Source of the DNA: Saccharopolyspora rhizosphaerae
Lineage (GTDB): Bacteria > Actinomycetota > Actinomycetes > Mycobacteriales > Pseudonocardiaceae
Reading direction: 5' to 3'
DNA length: 64,000 bases
Assembly (NCBI RefSeq): GCF_003931915.1
Contig: NZ_RSAA01000015.1
Location: 434,001 to 498,000, forward strand
This document shows, piece by piece, positions 37,907 to 46,438 of the stretch. The position numbers were made by a program, and so were the translations under genes. Position 1 is the first letter of the stretch. The number at the start of each line of letters is the position of its first letter. The notes beneath the pieces were generated by a model. That model saw nothing but the letters and a program-made list of their open reading frames with translations. It was not told the origin of the DNA and made no database searches.

Positions 37907-37950
37907 AGTTCGAATTTGAACCAACCGTAGCTCAAAGTTCGAATTTGAAC
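37907..37950. promoter_or_regulatory. Two MarR-type operator copies between dioxygenase and marR
   Basis: GTTCGAATTTGAAC occurs exactly at 37908-37921 and 37937-37950 (29 bp apart), each nearly palindromic (TTCGAA / TTTGAA). They lie between the two divergent starts and would cover the promoters of both genes. Confidence 0.75.
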
Positions 37951-37966
37951 AAGCTAGGATGGAGGG

Positions 37967-38425
37967 GTGACCGAACCGCGCTGGCTCGATGCCGAGGAGA
38001 TGGCCGCCTGGAACGCCTTCGTCGAGGCGGGCAACCTGGTGAACCGCCGCGTCGAGCAGCAGCTCAAAGAGCAGGCGGGGTTGTCCCACCCGCAGTACGA
38101 GATCCTGGTCCGGCTCTCGGCCGCGCCAGGGGGCGAAGTCCGCATGTCCGAGCTCGCCGAGCTCGTGGTGACCTCCAAGAGCGGCTTGACCTACCAGGTC
38201 ACGCAGCTGGAGAAGGCCGGTCTCGTGAGCCGGCGGACCTGCGACACCGACGACCGGGGCGTGATCGCCCGCTTGACCGAGGACGGTCGCCGCAAGCTCG
38301 AGCAGGTGGCACCAGGGCACGTCGAGCTGGTCCGCGAGCACCTCATCGACGTCCTCGACCGTGATCAGCTGCGCGCGCTCACCGACGCGTTGGGCGTGGT
38401 CACCCGCAAGCTGCGCGGGTCTTGA
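37967..38425 (+). CDS. MarR-family transcriptional regulator
   Basis: 152-aa winged-helix repressor: QAGLSHPQYEILVRLSAAPG, helix-turn-helix RMSELAELVVTSKSGLTYQV, and wing RRTCDTDDRGVIARLTEDGR. GTG at 37967 with AGGA 7 bases upstream. Divergent from the dioxygenase, sharing a 71-bp promoter gap with two repeated operator candidates; expected to be autoregulated. Confidence 0.92.
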   Translation: MTEPRWLDAEEMAAWNAFVEAGNLVNRRVEQQLKEQAGLSHPQYEILVRLSAAPGGEVRMSELAELVVTSKSGLTYQVTQLEKAGLVSRRTCDTDDRGVIARLTEDGRRKLEQVAPGHVELVREHLIDVLDRDQLRALTDALGVVTRKLRGS

Positions 38426-38495
38426 CGCCACCCGTCCGCGCTGATCGGATTTCGCTCGCTTGAACTGTCTTCAAATGGGCGAAGCGGAGTCGGTG

Positions 38496-39359
38496 ATGAG
38501 GTTTCTGAGGCTGGGGTCGTTCTCCGAGGAGCGCCCGCACGTGCTCGACGACCAGGGGCGGTTGTTCGACCTGAGCCCGCTGACCGGCGACGTCGACGGC
38601 GCGTTCCTCTCCGGTGACGGGGTCGCGCGCACCCGCGCGGCGCTCGCCGCGGGTGCGCTCCCCGCGGTCGACGACCCGGCCGACGGCACCGGGATGCGGG
38701 TGGGCGCGCCGATCGCGCGGCCGATGGCGGTGCTGTGCATCGGGCAGAACTACGCGGCCCACGCGGCCGAATCCGGCTCCGCGCCACCGGAAGTCCCGAT
38801 CCTGTTCTTCAAGCACCCCAACACGGTCATCGGTCCCCACGACGACGTGCTGGTCCCGCGCGGTGCCGAGCAGGTCGACTGGGAGGTCGAGCTCGGCGTG
38901 GTCATCGGGCAGCGCGCGAGCTACCTCGACAGCGCCGAGCAAGCCCTGGCGCACGTGGCCGGTTACGTGCTGGCCGACGACGTTTCCGAGCGCGCGTTCC
39001 AGAAGGACCAGTCCGGCGGCCAGTGGTCGAAGGGCAAGTGCGCGCCGACGTTCGCTCCGGTCGGACCCTGGTTCGTGCCCGCCGACGAGGTCTCCGACCC
39101 GCAGGCGTTGCGGCTGCGCAGCTGGGTCAACGGCGAACCGCGGCAGGACTCCAGCACCGCGGACATGATCTTCAGCGTGGGCGAGGTCGTCCGCCACCTC
39201 TCGCAGTACCTGACCCTGGAGCCCGGCGACCTGGTCATCACCGGTACCCCGGAAGGCGTGGCGATGTCCGGCCGGTTCCCGTACCTGGCCCCGGGTGACG
39301 TGGTGGAGTTGGAGATCGACGGTCTCGGTCGTCAGCGCAGCGCCCTGAAGTCGGCCTGA
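38496..39359 (+). CDS. Fumarylacetoacetate hydrolase family protein
   Basis: 287-aa FAH-fold hydrolase/isomerase acting on dioxo-acids from aromatic breakdown. Metal-binding Glu pair in DWEVELGVVIG, Asp in VLADDVSERAFQ, SKGKCAPTFAPVGPW and ITGTPEGVAMS. ATG at 38496 after GCGGAG. It follows marR by 70 bp on the same strand, and with the dioxygenase could handle ring-cleavage products; that link is inference. Confidence 0.88.
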   Translation: MRFLRLGSFSEERPHVLDDQGRLFDLSPLTGDVDGAFLSGDGVARTRAALAAGALPAVDDPADGTGMRVGAPIARPMAVLCIGQNYAAHAAESGSAPPEVPILFFKHPNTVIGPHDDVLVPRGAEQVDWEVELGVVIGQRASYLDSAEQALAHVAGYVLADDVSERAFQKDQSGGQWSKGKCAPTFAPVGPWFVPADEVSDPQALRLRSWVNGEPRQDSSTADMIFSVGEVVRHLSQYLTLEPGDLVITGTPEGVAMSGRFPYLAPGDVVELEIDGLGRQRSALKSA

Positions 39360-39462
39360 GGCTGAGCCGTTCGTACCAACCTAAACGTGAAAAGCTTTCT
39401 ATTCATCGTCGGGATGGCTAGCGTGCCGGTGCCGGAGGAGATCCGCATCGGAAAGGGCTGGC

Positions 39463-42258
39463 ATGGCGCGACGTTCACTGGTCGTCACCACGGTGGCGGT
39501 CATCGCGGGATCCCTGTTGATCGCACCGGGCGCCGGAGCCCAGGACGTGTCGCCGCCGGAGGACCACTGCCGGCAGCAGTGCCACGACATCCTCCCGCCG
39601 GGGCAGAACGGCAACGCCACCTTCGCCGAGCTGGTCTCGCACATGCTGCTGGGCACCCGACCGAAGCACTCCGACGACCAGCTCGGCAAGTACGACGCGT
39701 TGGCCGGCGGGTACCGGGAACTCACCACCGGGACCATCCAGGAGTTCTTCAACGACCACTCCTTCGGCGTGGAGCCCGACGACGTGGAGCGGACCTACCG
39801 GCCGCGCGCCGACGTGACCGTCATCCGCGACAAGACCGCTGGTGTCCCGCACGTCTACGGCGACACGCGTTCCGGCACCACCTTCGGCGCCGGTTACACG
39901 ACCGCCGAGGACAAGCTGTTCCTGATGGACGCGCTCCGGCACGCCGGTCGCGGTGAGGTGACCCCGTTCGCCGGTGGCGCGCCCGCCAACCGGGAGCTGG
40001 AGCAGAGCTTCTTCTCCGTCTCGCCCTACACCGAGGAGGAGCTGCAGGACCAGATCGACCGGGTGGCCGCGCAGGGTGAGCGCGGCCGGATCGCGCTGCA
40101 GGACGCGCAGTCCTACCTCGACGGCATCAACACCTACGTCCAGCAGGCGCACCAGGGCCGGTACTTCCCGGGTGAGTACGTCGCCACCGGTCACGTCGAC
40201 CCGGTCACCAACGAAGGCCGCATCGAGCCGTTCAAGCTCACCGACCTCGTCGTGCTGGCCTCGCTGGTCGGTGCCCAGTTCGGCGGTGGCGGCGGAGGAG
40301 AGGTGCAGAACGCCGTCGCCCGCATGGCGCTGCACGAGCACTTCGGCCCCGAGCGCGGGGAGCAGGTCTGGGCCTCCTTCCGCGCCGAGAACGACCCGGA
40401 GGCCATCAGCACCGTCCACGATGGACGCTCCTTCCCCTACGGCACCACGCCGCAGAACCCGAGCGGCGAGGCCGTGCCGGACCCGGGGTCGGTGGAGGAC
40501 CAGCAGCTCGTCTTCGACCCGACGGGCTCGGCCAACCAGCCCGACGAGCAGGAATCCCGCCCGGTGGTGGACCCGCAGGACCCGCTGCGCGGCATGTTCG
40601 ACGACGGGGTGCTGCCCGCGGACATGGCCGAGCGCCGCGGCATGTCCAACGCGCTGGTCGTCTCCGGTGAGCACACCGAGAGCGGCCACCCGGTGGCGGT
40701 GTTCGGCCCGCAGACCGGCTACTTCTCACCGCAGCTGCTCACCTTGCAGGAACTGCAGGGGCCGGGGATCTCCTCGAAGGGCGCCTCGTTCGCCGGCTTG
40801 AGCTTCTACACGTTGCTGGGCCGCGGCCAGGACTACTCGTGGAGCGCCACCACCGCCTCGCAGGACATGATCGACACCTACGCCGTCGAGCTCTGCTCGC
40901 CGGACGGAGGCCCGGTCACCAAGGACTCGGACCACTACCGGTTCCGCGGCGAATGCCTGCCGATGCAGACCGTCGAGCGCACGAACGCGTGGGAGCCCAA
41001 CCTCGGCGACGACACCCCCGAGGGCTCCTACCGGCTGGTGTCGTTCCGCACCCGCTACGGGCCGGTGACCCACCGGGCCACAGTGGACGGGAAGCCGGTC
41101 GCCTACACCACCGCTCGATCGACGTTCCTGCACGAGGTCGACTCGATCATCGGGTTCCAGAAGTTCAACGACCCCGGGGCGGTCAAGTCGGCGGAGGACT
41201 TCCAGCGCGCGGCCCACGACATCAACTACACCTTCAACTGGTTCTACGCCGATTCCCGCGACACCGCCTACTTCAACTCGGGCGCGAACGTGGTGCGCCG
41301 ACCCCACGTCGACCCGAGCATGCCCATCACCTCCGACCCCGCCAACGACTGGCCGGGTTGGAACCCCGAGGACAACACGGCGACCTACCAGACCTTCGCC
41401 GAGCACCCGAACTCGATCAACCAGGACTACTACATCAGCTGGAACAACAAGCAGGCTCCGGGGACCGCGGGCGACCGGGCGGAGAAGAACGCCGTGCAGC
41501 GCGGCGACCTGCTCGACCGCCGGGTCCGCGAGCAGATCGCCGCGGGTGACGAGTTCAGCCGCGTCGAGCTGGTGCAGGCGATGGCCGACGCCGGCATCAC
41601 CGACCTGCGCGCCGAACGCGTCCTGCCGGACCTGCTGCGCGTTGTCGGCGAGCCCGACGAGCGGACGAAACCGCTGGTCGACGCGCTGCGCGCGTGGCTG
41701 GCCGACGGCGGCAAGCGGGTCGAGACCTCCCCGGGCAGCCACGAGTACGCCCACGCCGGCGCGATCGAGCTGTTCGACGCGTGGTGGCCGCTGCTGGTGC
41801 GCGGCCAGTTCGAACCGGCCGTCGGCGCCCCCGCCTACCAGGCGATGACGGCGATGATGCAGGTCAACGAGTCGCCGTCGGGTTGGCAGAACGGCGAACC
41901 CGGCCTGCACGTCGGCCAGGGCCACCAGGGCTCGGCGTTCCAGTTCGGCTGGTTCGGCCAGGTCTCCAAGGACCTCCGCGCCGTGCTCGGCGAGCAGGTC
42001 CCGGGCGGCTTCGGCCCTCCGCTCTGCGGTGGTGGTGACCTGGGCGCGTGCCGCCAGGTGCTGCTCGACACCCTCGCGCAAGCCGCGGAGGTGCCGTCAG
42101 AGGAGATCTACCCGGGCGACGAGGACTGCGAGCCGGGCGACCAGTGGTGCGCGGACGCGATCGTGCAGAACGAGATCGGCGGCATCAGCCAGGACAAGAT
42201 CAGCTGGCAGAACCGCCCGACCTACCAGCAGGTCGTCGAGTTCCCCTCCCACCGCTGA
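39463..42258 (+). CDS. Secreted penicillin acylase family amidase
   Basis: 931-aa Ntn hydrolase precursor. Signal peptide 1-26 (ends GAGAQ). Alpha-chain region up to about 394; the nucleophile is Ser395 in RRGMSNALVVSGEHTESGHP, where autocleavage frees the new N-terminus (preceded by Met rather than the usual Gly). The beta chain follows with GPQTGYFSP and NDPGA-type motifs. Such enzymes cleave amide bonds of penicillins, N-acyl homoserine lactones, aculeacin or related lipids. An AT-rich stretch around 39380-39410 is likely the promoter. A terminator follows. Confidence 0.9.
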   Translation: MARRSLVVTTVAVIAGSLLIAPGAGAQDVSPPEDHCRQQCHDILPPGQNGNATFAELVSHMLLGTRPKHSDDQLGKYDALAGGYRELTTGTIQEFFNDHSFGVEPDDVERTYRPRADVTVIRDKTAGVPHVYGDTRSGTTFGAGYTTAEDKLFLMDALRHAGRGEVTPFAGGAPANRELEQSFFSVSPYTEEELQDQIDRVAAQGERGRIALQDAQSYLDGINTYVQQAHQGRYFPGEYVATGHVDPVTNEGRIEPFKLTDLVVLASLVGAQFGGGGGGEVQNAVARMALHEHFGPERGEQVWASFRAENDPEAISTVHDGRSFPYGTTPQNPSGEAVPDPGSVEDQQLVFDPTGSANQPDEQESRPVVDPQDPLRGMFDDGVLPADMAERRGMSNALVVSGEHTESGHPVAVFGPQTGYFSPQLLTLQELQGPGISSKGASFAGLSFYTLLGRGQDYSWSATTASQDMIDTYAVELCSPDGGPVTKDSDHYRFRGECLPMQTVERTNAWEPNLGDDTPEGSYRLVSFRTRYGPVTHRATVDGKPVAYTTARSTFLHEVDSIIGFQKFNDPGAVKSAEDFQRAAHDINYTFNWFYADSRDTAYFNSGANVVRRPHVDPSMPITSDPANDWPGWNPEDNTATYQTFAEHPNSINQDYYISWNNKQAPGTAGDRAEKNAVQRGDLLDRRVREQIAAGDEFSRVELVQAMADAGITDLRAERVLPDLLRVVGEPDERTKPLVDALRAWLADGGKRVETSPGSHEYAHAGAIELFDAWWPLLVRGQFEPAVGAPAYQAMTAMMQVNESPSGWQNGEPGLHVGQGHQGSAFQFGWFGQVSKDLRAVLGEQVPGGFGPPLCGGGDLGACRQVLLDTLAQAAEVPSEEIYPGDEDCEPGDQWCADAIVQNEIGGISQDKISWQNRPTYQQVVEFPSHR

Positions 42259-42298
42259 CCCGTTCCTCGCGCGGCGTCGACCGGTGCGACGGCAGAAT

Positions 42299-42331
42299 CG
42301 CCTGGAAACCCGCTCCTGCGGGTTCCAGGCG
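42299..42331 (+). terminator. Hairpin terminator after the acylase gene
   Basis: Stem GCCTGGAAACCCG / CGGGTTCCAGGC with one bulged A and a 6-7 base loop, 41 bp after the stop. Confidence 0.8.
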
Positions 42332-42433
42332 TACCGGTGCGCGAAGATCATGTCCCGAGGGCCGGCTGGTCCGGTCTTCCGGTCAGCCGTTCGGCCCGGG
42401 ATCATGCGGGTGAGCAACCATCGGAGGGCCGGA

Positions 42434-43678
42434 GTGGACGACGTTTTCGGGCGGCTGGACGAGATCCGCGGTGATCTGACCGCGCTGTACAAGGACCTCC
42501 ACGCGCACCCGGAGCTGTCCTTCCAGGAGCACCGGACGGCTGCCGAGGTCGCGCGGCGGCTCGGTGACCTGGGGTTCGAGGTGACGACCGGCGTCGGCGG
42601 CACCGGCGTCGTGGGTGTGCTGCGCAACGGGGCCGGGCCGACGGTGCTGCTGCGCGCGGACTTCGACGCGCTGCCCGTGCTGGAGCAGACCGGGCTCGAC
42701 TACGCCAGCCGCGAGCGGGCCACCTCGTCGGACGGCTCGGACGTGCCGGTGATGCACGCCTGCGGCCACGACATGCACGTCACCTGCCTGCTCGGAGCTC
42801 TGGACCTGCTGGTCGACGCGCGGTCGCGGTGGTCGGGGACGGTGCTGGCGGTGTTCCAGCCCGCCGAGGAGATCGGCGCCGGGGCGCAGGCGATGCTCGA
42901 CGACGGCCTGCTGGAGCGCTTCCCGCGCCCGGACGTCTGCCTGGGCCAGCACGTCTTCCCGTTCCGGAGCGGTGCCGTGGGCATGATGACCGGGCCGAGC
43001 ATGTCCGCCGCCGACGGCCTGAAGATCACCATGTTCGGGCGCGGCGGGCACGGTTCGCAGCCGCAGAACACCGTGGACCCGGTCGTGATGGCCTCCGCGA
43101 CGGTGCTGCGGCTCCAGACCGTCGTCTCCCGCGAGGTCGCCGGTGACGACACGGCGGTGGTCACGGTCGGCTCGATCCGGGCGGGATCGAAGGAGAACAT
43201 CATCCCCGAGCAGGCGGAACTGCTGGTCAACGTCCGGTCCTTCGACGAGCGCGTCCGCGAGCGCGTCCTCGCCGCCGTCCGCCGCATCGTCCGCGCCGAG
43301 GCCGTGGCCTCGGGTGCGGACCGGGAACCCGAGTTCGAGCAGCTCACCCGGTTCCCGCTGCTGCTCAACGACCCGGACGCCACCGCCCGCACCGCAGGTG
43401 CGCTGCGCGCTGCGCTGGGGGAGAAGTCGGTGGTCGACCTCCCGCCCGCCATGGCCAGCGAGGACGTCGGCCTGTTTGGCACCGCGGCGGGCGTCCCCAC
43501 CTGCTACTGGTTCTTCGGCGGGACCGACGCCGTGCGCTTCCAGGAGGCCGTGGCCGAGGACGCGGTCGCCGAGCGGATCCCGGCCAACCACTCGCCGCAC
43601 TTCGCTCCCGAGGTCGAACCCACCCTCACCACTGGGGTCAAAGCTCTCACCACCGCGGCCCTGGAGTGGCTCGACTGA
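42434..43678 (+). CDS. M20-family amidohydrolase/deacylase
   Basis: 414-aa metallopeptidase of the M20D group (hippurate hydrolase, N-acyl amino acid deacylase, IAA-amidohydrolase). KDLHAHPELSFQEHRTA, VMHACGHDMHVT and FQPAEEIGAGAQAMLDDG supply the zinc ligands and catalytic Glu; lid domain KITMFGRGGHGSQPQNTVDP. GTG at 42434 is chosen for GGAGGG 7 bases upstream and the start VDDVFGRLDEI; ATG at 42404 is possible. Adjacent to the acylase, so both may act on amides. Confidence 0.88.
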   Translation: MDDVFGRLDEIRGDLTALYKDLHAHPELSFQEHRTAAEVARRLGDLGFEVTTGVGGTGVVGVLRNGAGPTVLLRADFDALPVLEQTGLDYASRERATSSDGSDVPVMHACGHDMHVTCLLGALDLLVDARSRWSGTVLAVFQPAEEIGAGAQAMLDDGLLERFPRPDVCLGQHVFPFRSGAVGMMTGPSMSAADGLKITMFGRGGHGSQPQNTVDPVVMASATVLRLQTVVSREVAGDDTAVVTVGSIRAGSKENIIPEQAELLVNVRSFDERVRERVLAAVRRIVRAEAVASGADREPEFEQLTRFPLLLNDPDATARTAGALRAALGEKSVVDLPPAMASEDVGLFGTAAGVPTCYWFFGGTDAVRFQEAVAEDAVAERIPANHSPHFAPEVEPTLTTGVKALTTAALEWLD

Positions 43679-43697
43679 CGTCCACTGTGGTCGGTTG

Positions 43698-44567
43698 TCA
43701 GATCTTCGCCCAGGCCAGGGAGCCGGTTTCGAGCGCGGCCCAGAGGACTCCGTCCGGGGTGACCGTGAGGCCGTGGGGTTCGGAGTTCGGGTGGGGCAGG
43801 GCGTGCGCGTCGATGTCGCCGTCCGGGGTGATGCGTCCGACGCGGCCGGCGGCCCACTCGGTGAAGTAGCAGGAGCCGTCGGGGGCGCCGGTGATCGCGT
43901 GCGGTCGCGCTCCCCGGTCCGGGAGCGGGTGTTCGGTGATGTCCCCCTCCGGAGTGATGCGGCCTATCTGACCTGCGCCGATCTCGACGAACCAGAGGGC
44001 GTCACCGTGGGCGGCGATCCCGACCGGTGCGGCGTCGGGCGTGGGGACCGGGAAGGTGCGCACCGCACCCTGGAGGGTGATCCGGCCGATCGCGTTGGCT
44101 TGGTTGAGCGTGAACCACAGCGCGCCGTCCGGGCCGCTGGTGATCATCGACGGGAAGCCGCCCGGTACGTCGAGCGAGAACTCGCTGATCGTTCCGTCGG
44201 TGGTGATGCGCCCGATCCGGTCGGTGTTCATCGCGGTGAACCACAACGCGGAGTCCGGCCCGACCGCGAGTCCGTACGGGTTGGCGTCCGGCACGCCGAA
44301 CCCGCGCACCGACCCGTCGAAGCCGATGCGGCCGATCCGGTTGCCCTGGTAGAGGCTGAACCACATCGCCTCGTCAGGGCCGGCGACGATCACCGTCGGC
44401 CGCGAATCCACCGGCCCCACCTGGGAACCCCGGTACTCGCCGTCGGGACCGAGCCGCCCGACCCGACCGTGGTGCACCTCGGTGCACCACACCTCGCCGT
44501 CCACTCCGGCAGCGACGCCGTAAGGCCCGCACCCGGGTTCGCCGATCGGTACCTCCGCGAAATCCAC
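43698..44567 (-). CDS. Virginiamycin B lyase-like beta-propeller (Vgb)
   Basis: 289-aa seven-bladed propeller of repeating units such as GPDGALWFTLNQANAIGRIT and GPDSALWFTAMNTDRIGRIT. The Vgb active-site region is recognisable: RPHAITGAPDGSCYFTEWAAG with His and Glu. Vgb opens streptogramin B antibiotics by elimination; many actinobacterial homologues have no proven substrate. GTG at 44567 follows GGAGG by 8 bases. A 30-bp palindrome lies 110 bp upstream. Confidence 0.82.
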   Translation of the reverse strand: MDFAEVPIGEPGCGPYGVAAGVDGEVWCTEVHHGRVGRLGPDGEYRGSQVGPVDSRPTVIVAGPDEAMWFSLYQGNRIGRIGFDGSVRGFGVPDANPYGLAVGPDSALWFTAMNTDRIGRITTDGTISEFSLDVPGGFPSMITSGPDGALWFTLNQANAIGRITLQGAVRTFPVPTPDAAPVGIAAHGDALWFVEIGAGQIGRITPEGDITEHPLPDRGARPHAITGAPDGSCYFTEWAAGRVGRITPDGDIDAHALPHPNSEPHGLTVTPDGVLWAALETGSLAWAKI

Positions 44568-44676
44568 CAGAGCAGCCTCCCCCTCGAACGCCTCCGCGGC
44601 AACGGAATTTCGGGTTGACGACCTCGATCGAGCGAACAAACCGCACATCTCGCGCGAAAAGCACTCCAGCTGCGAA

Positions 44677-44706
44677 GGGTGGACATGTCGCGCGAGATGT
44701 CCACCC
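44677..44706. repeat. 30-bp palindrome with TCGCGCGA core, one mismatch
   Basis: Left arm GGGTGGACATGTCGC pairs with right arm GCGAGATGTCCACCC except for one position. The centre lies about 125 bp upstream of the Vgb-like gene start. The same inner core occurs in the longer palindrome at 58502-58537. Confidence 0.85.
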
Positions 44707-45072
44707 CTCCCTCGTGTGTGTGATCATGGCGCCTGCGGGGGAGTTCGCTGCGTTGATCCTGGTCGGCTCGCTCGTCGGGTGGTGTGGGCGCTGCGGGAGT
44801 GCGGTAGGTCGGCGCGGAGACGAAGGGGATGCGGGTGACCGAACGAATGTCGGGTGACGGTCCTGGCGAGCTGTGAACACTCCAGCCACGGGTGACGAGC
44901 ACGCGTGGCCTGCCGCGTTGTGGCGCTCCAGCCAGTCCTTCGCGGATCCCGGGATGCCGAGGAGTCCGCACGCCGCGCAGGTGATCGGGCCAACGGTCAC
45001 GGGGCCACGTCTTCCGGGCCGCGACCACGGAGGTCCAAGGCGCGTGGGCTGCCCCGAGCTCCCGTGAGCTGC

Positions 45073-45133
45073 GTTCGAACTTCGCGCGCACTTTGCGCGG
45101 GGCTGTGGGGGTCGAACCTCGCGCGAAGTTCGA
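45073..45133. repeat. Paired-palindrome element downstream of tetR
   Basis: Left arm GTTCGAACTTCGCGCG at 45073 and right arm (45112-45133), a 22-bp palindrome with one mismatched pair, about 40 bp apart centre to centre. It lies 71 bp beyond the 3' end of the minus-strand tetR gene. Confidence 0.8.
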
Positions 45134-45203
45134 CGGACGGGGGCCAGGTGGCGTCACCTCAAGCCTGATGAGGGTTCGGCACGACTGCGTCGTGAGGCCG
45201 TAG

Positions 45204-45770
45204 CTAGGGGCGCATGCCTCGCCAGAGGAGGTCGAGGAGGTCGCTGGTCTCCGCACGCCAGTCGCTCTTGGGGTCGAGGTAGAGCAGGCCGCCGAGCCCG
45301 CGCAGGACGGTCTCCGGCTTGAGGTCGGAGCGGACGTTGCCCGTCTCGGCGTTGGCGCGCAGCAGCGAGCTCAGCGCCTCGACCAGGGTTTCGTGCGCGT
45401 TGACCGGGAGTTCGGCCTGCGACGAGGACGCGGCGCTGAGCGCTTTGGCCAGGCCGCGCTTGGTCATCATGTAGTGCGCGAGGTGGTCGGTGACCCAGGC
45501 GCGGAACGCCTGTTCGGGGTCGTGCCGCTCCAGCAGTTCCGGGACGACGTCACCGAGGTGCTCCAGTTCGCGCCGGTAAACCGCGATGATCAACGACTCC
45601 GGGGTGGGGAAGTGCCGGTACACCGTGCCCACGCCGACACCGGCCTGCTTGGCGATGTGGTTGAACGAGACGCGTTCGGCGCACGCCAGCGACTGGGCCG
45701 CTGCGTTGAGGATCGCCTCGTGGTTGCGCCGGGTGTCCGCGCGGCGGGGGTTCACCGAGCCCGTCGTCAT
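45204..45770 (-). CDS. TetR-family regulator
   Basis: 188 aa. N-terminal helix-turn-helix: NHEAILNAAAQSLACAERVS then FNHIAKQAGVGVGTVYRHF, PTPESLI. The C-terminal ligand domain has AFRAWVTDHLAHYMMTKRGL. ATG at 45770 follows GGGGAGGG. Divergent from the molybdenum hydroxylase operon; two identical-type palindromes in the shared gap are likely operators. Confidence 0.92.
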   Translation of the reverse strand: MTTGSVNPRRADTRRNHEAILNAAAQSLACAERVSFNHIAKQAGVGVGTVYRHFPTPESLIIAVYRRELEHLGDVVPELLERHDPEQAFRAWVTDHLAHYMMTKRGLAKALSAASSSQAELPVNAHETLVEALSSLLRANAETGNVRSDLKPETVLRGLGGLLYLDPKSDWRAETSDLLDLLWRGMRP

Positions 45771-45864
45771 CGTCCCTCCCCGGTCGGCACCTGGTCGTCC
45801 CCCGGAATGTAGTGCACCGGTCCCCGCACCTGGACGGCATGAGGGTGAGAACACTCGTTGCGGA

Positions 45865-45916
45865 GCGGATAAAAATCCGGTAGCTTCGGTTCCACCTGAA
45901 GCGGATGAGTATCCGC
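45865..45916. promoter_or_regulatory. Two palindromic operator candidates for TetR
   Basis: GCGGATAAAAATCCGG (45865-45880) and GCGGATGAGTATCCGC (45901-45916) share the form GCGGAT-N4-ATCCGC, 36 bp apart. They sit between tetR and the hydroxylase operon. Confidence 0.78.
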
Positions 45917-45994
45917 ACACAGGTTCGAGTCTAGCTCCCACCACGACGAGCATGCCGCCCTCCGCTGCCCGCGGACGGGTGGGGAAGAGATTCT

Positions 45995-46438
45995 GTGGAC
46001 CTCTCACTGGAAATCAACGGCAGGACGGAAGACCTCAGCGTCGATCCTGGCGTGACGCTGCTCGACGCGCTCCGCGAGAAGCTCGGCATCACCGGCCCCA
46101 AGAAGGGCTGCGACCGGGGCCAGTGCGGTGCGTGCACGGTGCACGTCGGCGGTCGGCCCGTCCTGTCCTGCCTCACGCTGGCGGCCACCGTCCACGAGCC
46201 GGTGACGACCGTCGAAGGGCTCGCCGACGGCGAGTCGCTGCACCCGGTGCAGCGGGCGTTCCTCGACCAGGACGCGCTGCAGTGCGGTTTCTGCACGTCC
46301 GGCCAGGTCATGTCGGCCGTCGCGGCGGTCGAGCAGGACGTCGAGGACGTCCGCGAGTTCATGTCCGGCAACCTCTGCCGCTGCTCGGCCTACCCGAACA
46401 TCGTGGCGGCAGTGCACCAGGCGAGGCAGGTGGGCTGA
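45995..46438 (+). CDS. Molybdenum hydroxylase [2Fe-2S] subunit (PaoA/CoxS-like)
   Basis: 147-aa electron-transfer subunit with two [2Fe-2S] clusters: plant-type Cys39, Cys44, Cys47 and Cys59 ([15 protein letters not shown]), and C-terminal Cys97, Cys100, Cys128 and Cys130 ([20 protein letters not shown]). No Tat signal, so probably cytosolic, unlike E. coli PaoA. GTG at 45995. Stop overlaps the next start (TGATG). Confidence 0.93.
   Translation: MDLSLEINGRTEDLSVDPGVTLLDALREKLGITGPKKGCDRGQCGACTVHVGGRPVLSCLTLAATVHEPVTTVEGLADGESLHPVQRAFLDQDALQCGFCTSGQVMSAVAAVEQDVEDVREFMSGNLCRCSAYPNIVAAVHQARQVG

Larger units (their letters stand above)
44568..45203. other. 636-bp gap with palindromes and a possible decayed small gene
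   Basis: Contains a near-perfect palindrome (44677-44706), a half-site near 44645 and a paired-palindrome element (45073-45133). On the minus strand a GTG at 45000 opens MTVGPITCAACGLLG and then SAKDWLERHNAAGHAC, a Cys/His pattern like a small zinc-binding protein. The frame has no stop until inside the Vgb gene and its later part is Pro/Arg-rich, so it is probably a remnant. Confidence 0.45.

Noticed and set aside
39475-40689. 404-codon minus-strand frame opposite the acylase
   Set aside because: Antisense shadow of a well-supported gene; Val/Gly/Arg-rich, no motif.
44645-45133. Insertion-sequence ends
   Set aside because: Palindromes are present but there is no transposase frame, no flanking target duplication and similar elements occur singly elsewhere.
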